DNA of 64,000 nucleotides, taken from assembly GCA_016508695.1 (NCBI GenBank), contig VNKQ01000003.1:1798001-1862000 (forward strand), given 5' to 3'. The stretch's first letter is position 1, and every line of letters starts with the position of its first letter. Made by a program: the position numbers and the translations under genes. Below the pieces are notes generated by a model. That model searched no databases. It worked only from the letters and a program-made list of their open reading frames with translations, and was not told the origin of the DNA. Shown piece after piece: positions 21,901-33,359 of the stretch. Origin of the DNA: Hyphodiscus hymeniophilus (lineage: Eukaryota; Ascomycota; Leotiomycetes; Helotiales; Hyphodiscaceae).

Positions 21901-24778
21901 AGTCGCAGTCTGCATCGACAGCGCCGGCCACTGCTGGAGGACCGCCACGGCAGCTGGATACTGCTATGCTTGATTCATTGTCTGAAAGGTGTATGGAAGT
22001 CTTGATGCAAGAGCATCACTTGCGAGTATACTGCGTTATGATCACCGCTCCGAAAACCTTGCCAAAAGTGGTCAAAAACGGGCGAAGTGAGATTGGTAAT
22101 ATGTTGTGTCGTCGCGAGTTTGATCTTGGCAACTTACCCTGTGTTCATGTTAAATTTGGTGTCGAACGAGCAGTGCTCAATTTACCTATCGGCGTAGACC
22201 CAATCGGCGGTATTTGGTCTCCTATTGCGTCACAAACTCGAGAGGACATCCTAACCCCCGGCGACAAGCAATATTCCGGAATCGATCGGCGCGAAGTGGT
22301 TATCGATGACCGAACATCAACTCCTCTTAACAACTTCTCGAGCATTGTTGACTTGCTGCAGTGGCGAGTCGCACGCCAAGCGGAAGAACTGTCCTACTGC
22401 ACAATTGACGGACGAGGGAAGGAGGGCAAAGGCATCACCTGGAAGAAGCTTGATACGAAAGTAGCCGCTGTGGCCATGTATCTGAAAAACAAAGTCAAGG
22501 TCCGAGCAGGCGACCACATCATACTCATGTACACACACTCGGAAGACTTTGTATACGCGGTTCACGCATGTTTCTGTTTGGGGGCCACAGCTATACCAAT
22601 GGCGCCTTTGGACCAGAATCGGTTGAATGAAGACGTGCCCGCTTTCCTTCACATGGTCGCAGACTACGCTGTGAAGGCAGTCCTCGTCAATCAAGATGTT
22701 GATCATCTGTTGAAACAAAAAGCGGTATCGCAGCATGTGAAACAGTCTGCCCAGGTCTTGAAAGCCTCGGTGCCGAATGTCTACAATACGACGAAGCCTC
22801 CGAAACAAAACAACGGATGCAGAGATCTTGGCCTCACAATGCAGCCCAGTTGGGTTCAACCTGGATATCCTGTCCTTGTCTGGACTTACTGGACCCCAGA
22901 TCAGCGTCGAATCGCTGTTCAGCTAGGGCATGACACCATCATGGGTATGTGCAAAGTGCAAAAAGAGACTTGTCAAATGACAAGTTCGAGACCGGTCCTG
23001 GGCTGCGTTCGTAGTACCAGCGGCCTTGGATTTATCCACAGCTGTTTGATGGGCGTCTTCGTAGGGGCTCCAACGTATCTAGTCTCACCAGTCGAGTTCG
23101 CGCAAAACCCAATCTCACTGTTCTTGACGCTTTCGCGATATAAGATCAAAGATACATACGCAACACCCCAGATGTTGGATCACGCAATGGCCATAATGCC
23201 AGGGAAGGGATTCACTCTTCACGAACTCAAGAACATGATGATATCTGCTGAAGGACGGCCTAGAGTCGATGTATTCCAGAAGGTCCGGCTTCACTTTGCG
23301 ACTACAGGTCTCGATCGAACGGCCATCAATACCATCTATTCTCACGTCCTCAATCCCATGATTGCCTCCCGATCATACATGTGCATCGAGCCAATCGAGT
23401 TGTGGCTAGATACACAGGCGTTACGAAGAGGAATGATCTATCCCGTGGATCCAGATTCGGACCCGAGAGCTCTCTTACTTCAAGACTCTGGCATGGTACC
23501 AGTATCAACGCAAATCGCAATTGTGAACCCAGAAAGTAGAGCCTTATGTCACGATGGTGAGTATGGTGAGATCTGGGTGGAATCCGAAGCTTGCGTGAAG
23601 GCCTTCTACCTCTCCAAAGACCCCTTCGATTCAGAGAGATTTGACGGCCGCACGATCGATGGAGATCCAAACGTCCAGTACGTTCGTACTGGAGACCTTG
23701 GCTTCTTACACAATGTTAGCAGGCCAATCGGTCCAAATGGAGCTCAAGTCGATATGCAAGTGCTCTTTGTACTAGGTAGCATTGGCGAGACGTTTGAAAT
23801 CAACGGCTTAAGCCACTTCCCTATGGACATCGAGTATTCAGTGGAGAAATGCCACCGCAACATTGTCCCAGGAGGCTCGTAGGTCAACTCTTCCTCCAAT
23901 CTGAGAATCTTCGCTAACATCACAATAGTGCCGTATTTCAAGCAGGCGGCCTCATCGTAGTCTTAGTCGAAGTAGGTCGCAAAGCCTACCTGGCCTCCAT
24001 CGTCCCGGTGATTGTGAACGCTATCCTCAATGAGCACCAAATAGTCGTCGACATTGTCGCCTTTGTGAACAGAGGCGATTTCCCACGCTCTCGCCTTGGT
24101 GAGAAACAACGTGGCAAGATCCTTGCCTCCTGGGTTACGCGCAAGATGCGCACCATGGCGCAGTTTGGTATCCGTGATGCAGACTCCGCTCTCTCCGACG
24201 TCACCGAGACGTTAGAACCTCGGTCTGGAATCGCCAGTCTAAAGACTGGAAGTGTGATTGCGAGTAGCTTGCGTAATGCGGAAGTCGCACCGCAGATTAT
24301 TGAGGAAAGGGAGATGGCGAGACAGCAACGGCATTCACAAAACAGTTTTGTACCTCTACCAACGGGTATCTCTGAGATGCCTGGACAGAACTACAACGAA
24401 TCGCTTATGGACTCACCGACTGGGAATGGCGCCTCCACGAATTCAGATGACACGCCTACGGATTCTCGGAAACATCATTTCGAACTCCCCGGCGATGATT
24501 TAGATCCCGAGAAAGACAACTTCATTAGTGGATTGGAGGGAGAGGGATTCAGCATCCCTGGCTTTTCAACGACTGAACCTTCTCATGTCCCGCCGCCAAG
24601 GGTAGGCCCCAAACCCGGCAGTAGAGATAGTTTGCCGGCTGTTGATGGGCGAGATGGTGATTTGTGGACTTTGCCAAGCCAGCATCAGGGTGGGTTGAGG
24701 GTGCAGAATGCGGACGAGGACGATGATGATGACTGGATGGAGGATGCAAGGATGCATATGAATCTTGCGGGGAGATAG
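18942..24778 (+). CDS. CPS1: CPS1/DIP2 family protein: DMAP1-binding domain plus two AMP-ligase-like domains
   Basis: Four exons, 18942-19001, 19136-19158 (23 nt), 19214-23878 and 23929-24778, give 1865 aa. The start at 18942 and the micro-exon rebuild the N-terminal DMAP1-binding motif: LAELEHELE, EGDITEKG and YQKRRTILLSQFLG in succession. A disordered Gly/Gln/Ser-rich linker follows, then two fatty-acyl-AMP-ligase-like domains (about 290-970 and 1060-1700; entries WVLDGRGKETSSITWDKL and CTIDGRGKEGKGITWKKL). The usual Ser/Thr/Gly nucleotide loop is degenerate in both (FSRAPTGDLRGV; TYWTPDQRRIAV), as in DIP2 relatives. The tail is acidic (DEDDDDDW). The fungal homologue CPS1 of Cochliobolus was linked to virulence and first called NRPS-like; animal and yeast DIP2 (Cmr2) affect diacylglycerol pools. 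No carrier or condensation domain is present. Confidence 0.93.
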
Positions 24779-25590
24779 AGCAGATGTTGTATCTAGAGGA
24801 AGAGGTTGGGAGTGGATGATTACATGATGATATGTGTATATTGGTGGGATTGTTTGGAAGCGTTGGATTCACTTCAAGATCATGGCGCTGGTGTTTTGTG
24901 CATGGACGGTAGCATGGGATTGCATGATGAATCAAGAAAGGCTGGCAGATAGCCTACGCCACTATAAGACTTACGATCTCCTTCACATGAGAAATACGTG
25001 GCGCGGTCCCAGAAGATTCCTAGCGTTTGGATTTGGACTTCTCGAGCAATGACCAGAGTCGAGCTTCTCACAAAGTCAAGTCAGATCGAATAATTTCTCA
25101 AGGAGCGAAATGCTCAACCATACTATCGACCAGAGCAACAGACAGATCAGACTCATACTTCCAACGGAGCCGTTTTTGAGCCAAGAGGATTAAGCTTACA
25201 TCTATTGTAGCCCTTAGCCATTATGCTATTTGTGTGACAGCATCTCTGACGAATCTCGCTGGCGAGTGACTTGTGAGGTTGAGGAATGAGAATAGGGTAC
25301 AACATAGACCTATCATCTCTACAGCCATTGTGGTGAGGGGGGAGGGCGGGGGAAGGGCGCTTGTTAAGTCGTTGGCCGGTGAGTGATTGACAGATTGAAT
25401 AGATTCGATAATTAGTCCTGAGGAGCTTCTGAAATCAAAGTCTCAAGTAAAGCTGTATCGTTTTCATTATTTGTAACACCTCTGCCTAGGGAAACTCTGT
25501 TTGTCATTGATTGTCCTATACAATTCATTATGAAATGGCCGAACGGGGGCCAGGATATACTACAGTACACATGCAAAATACACCCGCCTT
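24779..25590. other. Intergenic between convergent genes
   Basis: Lies between the 3' ends of CPS1 (+) and the ubiquitin-like-domain gene (-). It has a G-rich patch around 25334-25356. Nothing else is recognised. Confidence 0.55.
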
Positions 25591-27900
25591 TCACTCATGA
25601 TTTGGTAAATCGTTGGATGTGTGCTGTCCAGCTTGACTTTCCTCATTTTCGCCTCGTGCAGCGCCGCTGCCCGAAGATTCAGGCTCTGCTACCGGCTCTT
25701 CGCTCGCTGCAGTATTTGCATGCTCACTATCCGCAGCTTCAGGATTTGAAGATTCAGTCGCCGCAGCAGCATCGAGAAGCCGTTGTCTCTCGGCCTCGGC
25801 TGCATTAGCCTCCGCTTCTCGAGCAGCAATGTGCCGTTCTCCGACGCCAGGAACCAAACTGGCCAAGAACAAAAGCATTGCATGTTCAGCTCGTCGGATT
25901 TGAGTCATCAGCCAACCAGGCGCATTTCTTTGTCTGTGTTGCTCCATCAGATGAGCAGCAACTTGGGCAGGATCGAGTTCGCCCCGTCTTTGTCTTCGAG
26001 CTTGGGCGATTGGTTCTTGACCGGCTTCTGCTTGACCATCTACAGGAGGTGCTGGTGGAATTGCAGCGTTGATGGCTGGGATTTGAGCCGCCTCAGGTCC
26101 AGCGAGTGGGATCAGCGCTTCGACGTGACGTCTAACCGGTCCCCATAGTTGCTCAAAAAGTCCGTTGAATACACCTGTGTTAATGATGAATACTATCACC
26201 GCAAGACCGCTGACCATCAACCAGCGTGACCAGCTCGGGTTCCCAGCGGTGAAGAACCATACGAAGCCAACCAAGCGAACAATAAGCCAAATTATTGGTC
26301 CAACTTGAGCGGCCAAGGCTCCTGCACCAGGGTTGCCGTGTGGTACTGCTGGGTGTGCTAGTTCGGGTTGGGGATTGTTCGGATGGTGATTGCGATGAGC
26401 TCTACGTGCTCCGTTTTGTCTGTTGCGAAATTCTGGAAGACCAACTGGTGGCTGAACATTGTTCTGGGAGGACCGGGAGCTACGTATTGCTCATCATGTC
26501 GACGACGTCTTGATGGGTTGTGAGGATTATAGTACGTGTCTGAGCCGCTTAAGAGAAGTGCCCGAGGACCGTTTGGAGATGAAAGAAGGTACACAAGTGG
26601 ATCAACATGACCAAGTATGGGTGCGTTGTTGCTCGTCTGTACTGCAGGAGTAGCCAAATTAGGTAGATTCATTGCCGTAGAAGAAGCTGGAGAGCCATTC
26701 GTGGTGAATGGCGTAGCTGTTCCGGTATGGGTCTCAGATACCGTCGGAGTTGGTATTCGAGGGACTGGAAGCGGGTTCGATGCAGCTCGTTCCATGTTGT
26801 TTGGCCTGTTCTGTGGGTTTTGAGTTGGCAGATATCTGTCAGCATTGCGCAAGATAGCATGGAGCTGGTCTAAGGCTGGATGTTGATTTACTTGCTGACC
26901 GGGTAGGTGTGGGTGATGGACTGGATGAGATTGACTAAGAGGTAATGTCACATTGGTTTCGTTGACCGTCATGGTCCATCTTTCTCCGTTGGGGCCAGTG
27001 CCTTCTCGGGTATATGTGGTTGTAGCATCAGGACGGTGTAGACTCGGACTCGCTTGTCCAGGTAATGATTGATGGCCTAGTGGGTTGGGTAAAGCACCGG
27101 TACTTTGTACTCCTTGTCGTCCATCCGCTGCTCTTTCTCGCTGTCGTTGAGCTATAATGTCACGAACTGCATTCGGCATCAAATGAGGTGGCACATTTTG
27201 TTGGTGATTGATCAGCGTCTGTTGACTTTGTTGCGCCGCTGCTGCAATGGCTCGAGATCTTTGCTCAATCTGCAGCATTTCCTGGTGCAGACGTCGAGTT
27301 TCTTGCTGTAGTTGTGCTAGCCGCTGGGAAATAAGTTGCTGAGTATTATCTGCTTGGTGGAGGGCGTGGTGCTGCGCTAAATGCTGAAAGCCAGGCAGAG
27401 GCTGCTGTCCTGGTATTCCTTGAAGCGGATTGGTAGGTGTGGAATGGGGTCGAGGTTGTAGCTGGGGTATGGCTGGCACAGCTCGCTGAAAGCTACTTGG
27501 GGTATTCGTCGGGAGGGGAGGGTCTCGTAGTACAAGATGTAAAGTTTTGGTATCTCCATTTCCCAACTGTGATCTTGTCAGCAAGAAGCTCAATGTGCTA
27601 GTGGTCATTCCATACCTCCTGGCCAAAAACCTCTAGCATAGTTTCTGTCTCCCTCGATAATAGTCGCCCATGATGTATAAGTCTCTGTCCATCATCTGTT
27701 GGATTGGAAGATACCCTATCTCGAATCTTGGCTTTCACTTCTTTGACTGAAGTGGTTCCGCGCGTATTGGGGAAATGCAAAGGACCGTTGACACCGTTAG
27801 ACGGGGAGATAACCACAAGATTGAACTCCAGGGAGTTCTGACCGGCTCCACCGCCTACTGGTGCAATAGGGCCTCCAGGAAGCTCTGCAGGTTCAGACAT
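25591..27900 (-). CDS. Herp/Usa1-like ubiquitin-domain ER membrane protein
   Basis: Three exons, 27616-27900, 26536-27566 and 25591-26479 (introns 49 and 56 nt), give 734 aa. The N-terminus (about 23-95) is a ubiquitin-like domain: FNLVVISPSNGV, VKEVKAKIRDRV, QRLIHHGRLLSRETETM. A long Gln/His/Pro-rich middle follows. After the second intron come PPVGLPEFRNRQNGARRAH and NPGAGALAA, then two hydrophobic segments (about 499-516 and 522-545, VGPIIWLIVRLVGFVWFF and WLMVSGLAVIVFIINTGVF), then a charged, Glu/Ala-rich tail. The layout is that of Herp (HERPUD) and yeast Usa1, scaffold proteins of the Hrd1 ER-degradation complex; that role is inferred. The second intron was placed because the frame must shift before the conserved LPEFRNR block. 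The start is 368 bp from PSD1, transcribed divergently. Confidence 0.85.
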
Positions 27901-28267
27901 GGTGCTTGATCAAGCTGGACGAGTGTCGAATGTGGCTGGCAAGCTTTCGACCGAAAGAAACCTTCAAGTGATCTTATCTCATACCCGAGAATTGGGCTTC
28001 CACGTAAAAGTGAAAGAGACAAGAGTTTCGACAGTGGAACAACGGATCCGAGTCGGCATTTCTAATCATCGTTGGAAGAAGGCAGCTTTACTGTTGTGTT
28101 GATAGATTCCACGTATGCAACTTCCCATAGCTGAAAGAGGAAGGCGGTGTTGGAACTCATGCGGGCAGTTAATCTGGGTCAAATGCAACTCGCAATAACA
28201 TCGTCATAGCTCTCTCTTCAGTGTGTGAGAACGATGCTGAGCATCTAGCAACGCTCCTTACCTTCAA
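27901..28267. promoter_or_regulatory. Bidirectional promoter region of the Herp-like gene and PSD1
   Basis: A 367-bp gap between two divergent start codons. Both transcripts must initiate here. No strong TATA box or named factor site was identified by eye. Confidence 0.5.
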
Positions 28268-30054
28268 ATGGCTACTCACGCCATAGCAACGTGCGCCAGG
28301 CCACGCATCGTTCAATCGCATATCTGTCGACAACTACCAATCCTTCTCCCGCAGCGACAGTGCATATGCCAATGCCAAAAACAACGACTATTTTCCTCCT
28401 CCGTGAAGCTTTATCGACAACAGCGAAATTACAAGGAATCCTTTGGCACACGGTTACGGAAGGCCCTTAGTGAAACCAAGATAAAATGGTACCCGATACC
28501 TGTTGGCTTAGGAATTGGATTCATCGGCCTTGGACAGTTATACCGAGTTAATGAGCGGGAACGAGCGAGGCGGGAAGAAGAGTGGGAAGATGATGGATTT
28601 GTGAAGAGCGCTGGAAATGGAGGGAATGGCAGCGATGGAGAGTCGGAAGGAAGGCCAAAAAGGAGGCCGAGAATCAAACCAACAGGTCCATGGTTTGTAT
28701 GCCGAGCATTGTTTGTTAGAATTAGTTCCTAACGATGTACAGGCAAGTCCAAGTCATGTCAACTTTGCCATTGAAGGCCATGTCTCGGATATGGGGTAAA
28801 TTCAATGAACTCGAGATACCCTACTATCTACGAATTCCCGGTTTCAAGCTATATTCCTGGGTTTTCGGTGTCAAGTATGCCCCGACCCCTCATCAACTTC
28901 GCAGAAGCTAACTATCATGCAGTCTTTCAGAAGTATCAGAGCCTGATCTTCACGTATATCCAAATCTCGCATCGTTCTTCTATCGAACGCTCAAACCTGG
29001 TGCTCGGCCACTTGACCCAAATCAAAATGCCCTTCTCTCACCGGCTGACGGGAAAGTTCTCCAATTTGGGACGATCGAAAGTGGGGAGGTGGAACAAGTG
29101 AAGGGGATGACATACAGTCTTGATGCCCTTCTTGGAACCTCGAAACCGGACACTTCTCCCAATCCAGCAAATCCAGCGAGTATCTTTACTCCGAAGGATA
29201 CCCCGGGACAGAGTAAAGCCAACTTATACGATAGTGATGAAGACATTGTGAAGCATGATCAAGAATTCGCAACAGTCAATGGTATCACTTATACTCTCCC
29301 AAATCTTCTCTCAGGTCCAACCCAGAAACAAAAAGGAAGGAAGACGAAAGACGCATCAACCGTCCCAAAGGCAGCATCAGAAGCCGAAGTCCGCGCAGAT
29401 CTCGCTCTAGGCGAAAGACCATGGTACTCTCGCCTGACTTCTGAACACCGGACGGCATTATATTATGTCGTCGTGTATCTCGCGCCAGGTGACTACCACC
29501 GCTTCCATTCCCCAACGGCGTGGGTGGCTGAAAAGCGTCGCCATTTCGCTGGTGAACTGTATAGCGTATCACCATATCTACAAAGGACTTTACCCGGTCT
29601 CTTTGTGCTTAACGAACGAGTTGTCCTCCTCGGACGCTGGCGCTGGGGGTTCTTCTCCTTCATTCCCGTCGGCGCTACCAATGTTGGCTCTATCAAAATC
29701 AACTTCGATAGAGAACTGCGCACAAACTCTTTGACCACAGACACGGAAGCCGATCGCGCTGCCGCAGCAGCTGCGGAGCGGGGAGAGCCGTATAGTGGGT
29801 TTGCAGAAGCAACTTATGAGAGTGCTAGTCCAATTCTACATGGCCATGCGTTGAGGAGGGGTGAAGAAATGGGTGGCTTCCAATTGGGAAGTACTGTTGT
29901 TTTGGTTTTTGAGGCACCGAAGGGACAAAGGCCTAGTTTGGATGAAGGGTGGATGGGGGAGAAGACGAACAGGAAGGGTGGTTGGAATTGGAACGTTGAA
30001 AAGGGCCAAAAGGTCAAGATGGGGCAGGCTCTAGGGTGGGTAGATGACTCGTGA
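28268..30054 (+). CDS. PSD1: Phosphatidylserine decarboxylase, mitochondrial (PSD1 type)
   Basis: Three exons, 28268-28692, 28743-28874 and 28923-30054 (introns 50 and 48 nt), give 562 aa. The N-terminus is basic (mitochondrial targeting), followed by a span near [19 protein letters not shown] (inner membrane). Family blocks include [36 protein letters not shown] and GATNVGSI. The self-cleavage motif LGST is at residues 507-510. Cleavage between G508 and S509 would give a beta chain of 508 and an alpha chain of 54 residues carrying the pyruvoyl group. The enzyme makes phosphatidylethanolamine from phosphatidylserine. An insert of about 100 residues (about 230-320, polar, with KQKGRKTKD) lies between conserved blocks. 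Catalytic residues appear intact. Confidence 0.96.
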
Positions 30055-30632
30055 GTTTAGTGCATATATGAGTGAGTTTTCAGATTTCGCATCGAAACAT
30101 CAGAACTCTGTTCTGTAGGAATATGAGAATAGCATAGAACGAAAAAGTACAAACGACTGATGCATGAGATGACTGGCACGTCTCAGATTACATTCGTCGG
30201 CAATTCCTCGCAATATACAACACTCCCTTGGCCTTTGCACTCATACATCTCGTGACGGATACTAATACGGAAGCAGTGGGCTTTAGACATAGAGTGAACT
30301 GCTGAATTGTGAGGACAGTGAGGTTCTTTCATTCGGTATTCAGATGTAAACTACGCCGATTAGGCACACAAAACGCAAGAAGGCCTGGTGTATTGAGATA
30401 CTAAAGAGTGTCCATCAATCGTTAAACGTACATCGAATCGTAGTCTCGTAAGTTCGTAAGAGCAAAGAGCACACGGCTGGAGATGCGAAACGAATTTCCA
30501 TCAAAGCACAGGCCTATTGTCCAAAAGTCGTCATGACTAGAAATCCATAGCAATTACCGAGAATGAGTGGCATAAGCACCTCTGCACTTCAGAGACACTC
30601 AGTTTCGTCGTTGCCCGCCTGTCACAAGCACG
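30055..30632. other. Intergenic between convergent genes
   Basis: 3' flanks of PSD1 (+) and of the 540-aa gene (-). No gene or repeat recognised. Confidence 0.55.
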
Positions 30633-32359
30633 TCAAGTTGAGACTTTACCAGCCATGTCCTCAAGCACCTTATCCATCCTCTTCTCCGCATCCTTTTGAC
30701 TCGAAAACATCCCGACACTGATCGTGCCCGACCTGAACGTGCTATCAAGAGGATCACCTGCTTCCTCCCTCTCGTAATACGGATTCACTCTAACAGATTG
30801 TCGGGGGATGTAGGCGTCATATTCCTCATAATGTGGCCGATGCCTTTCATACTCCATCTCCTCGGGTCTATCGTAATGACGGGGATAGTATCTTCGCGGA
30901 GTCGACCTCCGCCACGGATCATCCCAACGATCCGGCCGTCTCCTCTCCACCTTCCCTAACGTCTCCCCTTTGATCATGATAAGCCAATCAGATTCCTTTA
31001 CGGACTTAGTCAACTTTCTGCCTGAGCAATAGGCATGTTTCTCTTTGGGTCGGACGGCGATTACAGACCATTGGCGAATGTATCTCTCATTGTTTGTGGA
31101 GTCCGTTCGGTCATAGACTAACCAGTCGACGAGGTTACGTGCGGCTTCGGGCAAGGCTTTGACGGCTTTGTCAATCGATGCTCTGTATTTCGATTCGCTC
31201 ATAGAACCGGTGGCATTCTGGTAGGCGGACTGAAGCTCACCCTGCGAGCGAAGTTCAGGATCGATATCCCAGTGCTCGTTATCTTCGTCATAAGATTTGA
31301 TTTTGAGACCCATGAAACCCACGCTGCTTCGGACAGTGGACTTAGGCCTGGAGTATGTGAGAAGCCATTCTTCGTAGATGACTTTGGTGTTGTCGAAGTG
31401 CCTAGTACAGAGTGTTAATTGAGTCGGTCTGTGTCAAAGGCTGATGTATTGACCTTTCATGGGACTCGTATGAAGAGATGCTGCTATGGTCGTCCTCGTC
31501 CACAAACTTGACTTGCTTCTTGTTCTCTCTTCCATGAATCTCGTCTTTGTCAAGGTCGATCATTGTATCCTCACTGAGCGCATCGGCTTCAGAATCCTCG
31601 ACAAACTCAGAAAAGTCATCCTTCTCCCCAACGTCAGGTCGTATCCTGCTGCTCTTGACTGTTTTTGGTGCTATTCTCTGCCTCTCTCGTCTTTCTTCCA
31701 ATACCCGACTTTCCTTCCTTCTCTTTTCGTTTCGCTCAAGGGTTTGTACCATACGTGGGACGAGAGTGACCAAATTCCTCAGATCTTCGGCTTGCTTGGG
31801 ATCGATACAATTCCTTGAATTGCTATTAGCGATACTATGATGTGCATCAAGTGCTCTAGCCTTACTCATGCTCCATTTGCTTGAAAATCTTGAACTTGAT
31901 CGAGTCGTTGAGAGCATCAAGGGTTTGGCGTGTCTGATTCAATCTCGACCAAAACCTGTTCGCTTTCTCTCCTTGCCCTAGCGTGAGGTTGAATACAAAC
32001 CACGGATCGACTTCGGTTGCGGTAGGCTGGCCGGTGAGAGGGTTCTCGGTGACCCAACCTCCATTCTCGTTTGCCATCTCGGACATAGCAATGAGCTGCT
32101 TGAAGTCCGCCTTGCAAGTTTCGCATGTTGGTCGTGTGATGGTATCTGCTATTTGGAAGTCGTCCTTGTACTTGTTGATAGTGGACCCAAGCGCAAGGAG
32201 AAGCGATGTGGTGATTGAAATAGTTGCCAAAAGAGTTTCGAGTCGATGGTCCACGACTTTGCGTGATAGAACGAACTGAGTGAAGGTTGAGAGAACGTCC
32301 TTTCCAAGGTCTGCGACCTCCGAAATGAAGGCCCCAGGGCGTTCATTGACAGCTGCCAT
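30633..32359 (-). CDS. Fungal protein of unknown function, helical N-terminus and Arg/Tyr-rich tail
   Basis: Three exons, 31866-32359, 31454-31813 and 30633-31401 (52-nt introns), give 540 aa. Residues 1-160 are helical with a hydrophobic stretch (LLATISITTSLLLALGSTI) and recall N-terminal domains of fungal STAND-type proteins, but no NTPase follows. The middle (165-285) is charged and contains FVEDSEADALSEDTMIDLDK. A conserved-looking segment after the second junction reads HFDNTKVIYEEWLLTYSRP and IRQWSVIAVRPKEKHAYCSG. The last 80 residues are Arg/Tyr/Pro-rich (RRPDRWDDPWRRSTPRRYYP). The first acceptor could also be at two in-frame AGs, changing only a few residues. I do not recognise a catalytic motif. 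Nucleic-acid or membrane association is possible but not shown. Confidence 0.78.
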
Positions 32360-33359
32360 CCTAAGACCTGACCTAGATCTTTGTTTCGCGTTGGCATTCC
32401 TCCACTGTTCAATCCCCTCAAGATATTGAGGAAATTCCTCCCATCCCAGAAAGCAAAATCAGGGAATCTATAAGTATGCTGGAGGCTCTGTACTCGGTCT
32501 GCAAAATCGACCTACCAAAGGCAAGGCAGCAACCATTGCCTCGAGTTCATGCATCATAATGCATGCAACTGGGCTGAAAACGCCAATGTCCAGAGAGATT
32601 TGGGGCTTGACTGAAATTATTCTGGCCCGCATTGATCCACGTGTAATCAATGAGGTCTCTGCATTACTAGGACAGATACCGTCTCGTGACTGATGAGTTG
32701 CAGCTTCTGCCGCGTAATGTGTAATGCCACCAATGTGCCGTCTTATTTGCATGTACCAGCGCATTAGGAATGAATGAAGATGTAGGATGTGTCTACTTTC
32801 AATACCAGTCTTGCTCCAATCTTGATCCAAAGTTATATCATTAGGTATCGACACTGATCGAACCCAGTTGATATGGCCGACTCTCCAAATCCGCTGCCAT
32901 GCCAGCAAAGAAGACCTAATCCTAAATCGCGTGATTCGAATTGTAAAATGGTCCAGAATTTTCAGGTCTGGATTTCCGTATACCTCAATTGTGTGAGGCC
33001 ACGATGATCTCGCAATTTCGCACTGAGCGAAGCTTCGTCGTAGGTCAGGTTGTTGTCCCCAGTTTCAGTGTTACTGTATGCGGTGGTTGCGCACGAGCTC
33101 AAGTTAGGGCCGTTTATTTTCCCACCTCTAGAGGGCCTCGCGTGCTCTGGTTTGGTGTGCGGCAAGTCGAAACACTGCCCAATCCCGAGCAAGGTCAACA
33201 GAGGTCGGGCCTACAGCTTCCGTGCCTGGACACGTTCGTCTCACAAAGATCACAACTCCACCACCATCGCGAACGACCATTATCTGCGAGCTGATCACCT
33301 AGCAGGGTGGTTAATTGCTCTTTACAGCTGATGATCACAACCTGAGCCCGGGACTCATA
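32360..33359. other. Shared divergent upstream region, 1 kb
   Basis: Between the 540-aa gene (-) and the CASP gene (+). A minus-strand open frame at 32468-32908 (146 codons) has no recognisable domain or splice partner, so I treat it as chance. The rest is presumably promoters and leaders. Confidence 0.5.

Noticed and set aside
18942..24778. Non-ribosomal peptide synthetase gene
   Set aside because: The adenylation-like domains come with a DMAP1-binding head and no peptidyl-carrier or condensation domain. The layout is CPS1/DIP2, and no biosynthetic neighbours are present.
32468..32908. Minus-strand open frame of 146 codons
   Set aside because: No domain, no splice partners, and its position fits the shared promoter region of two divergent genes.
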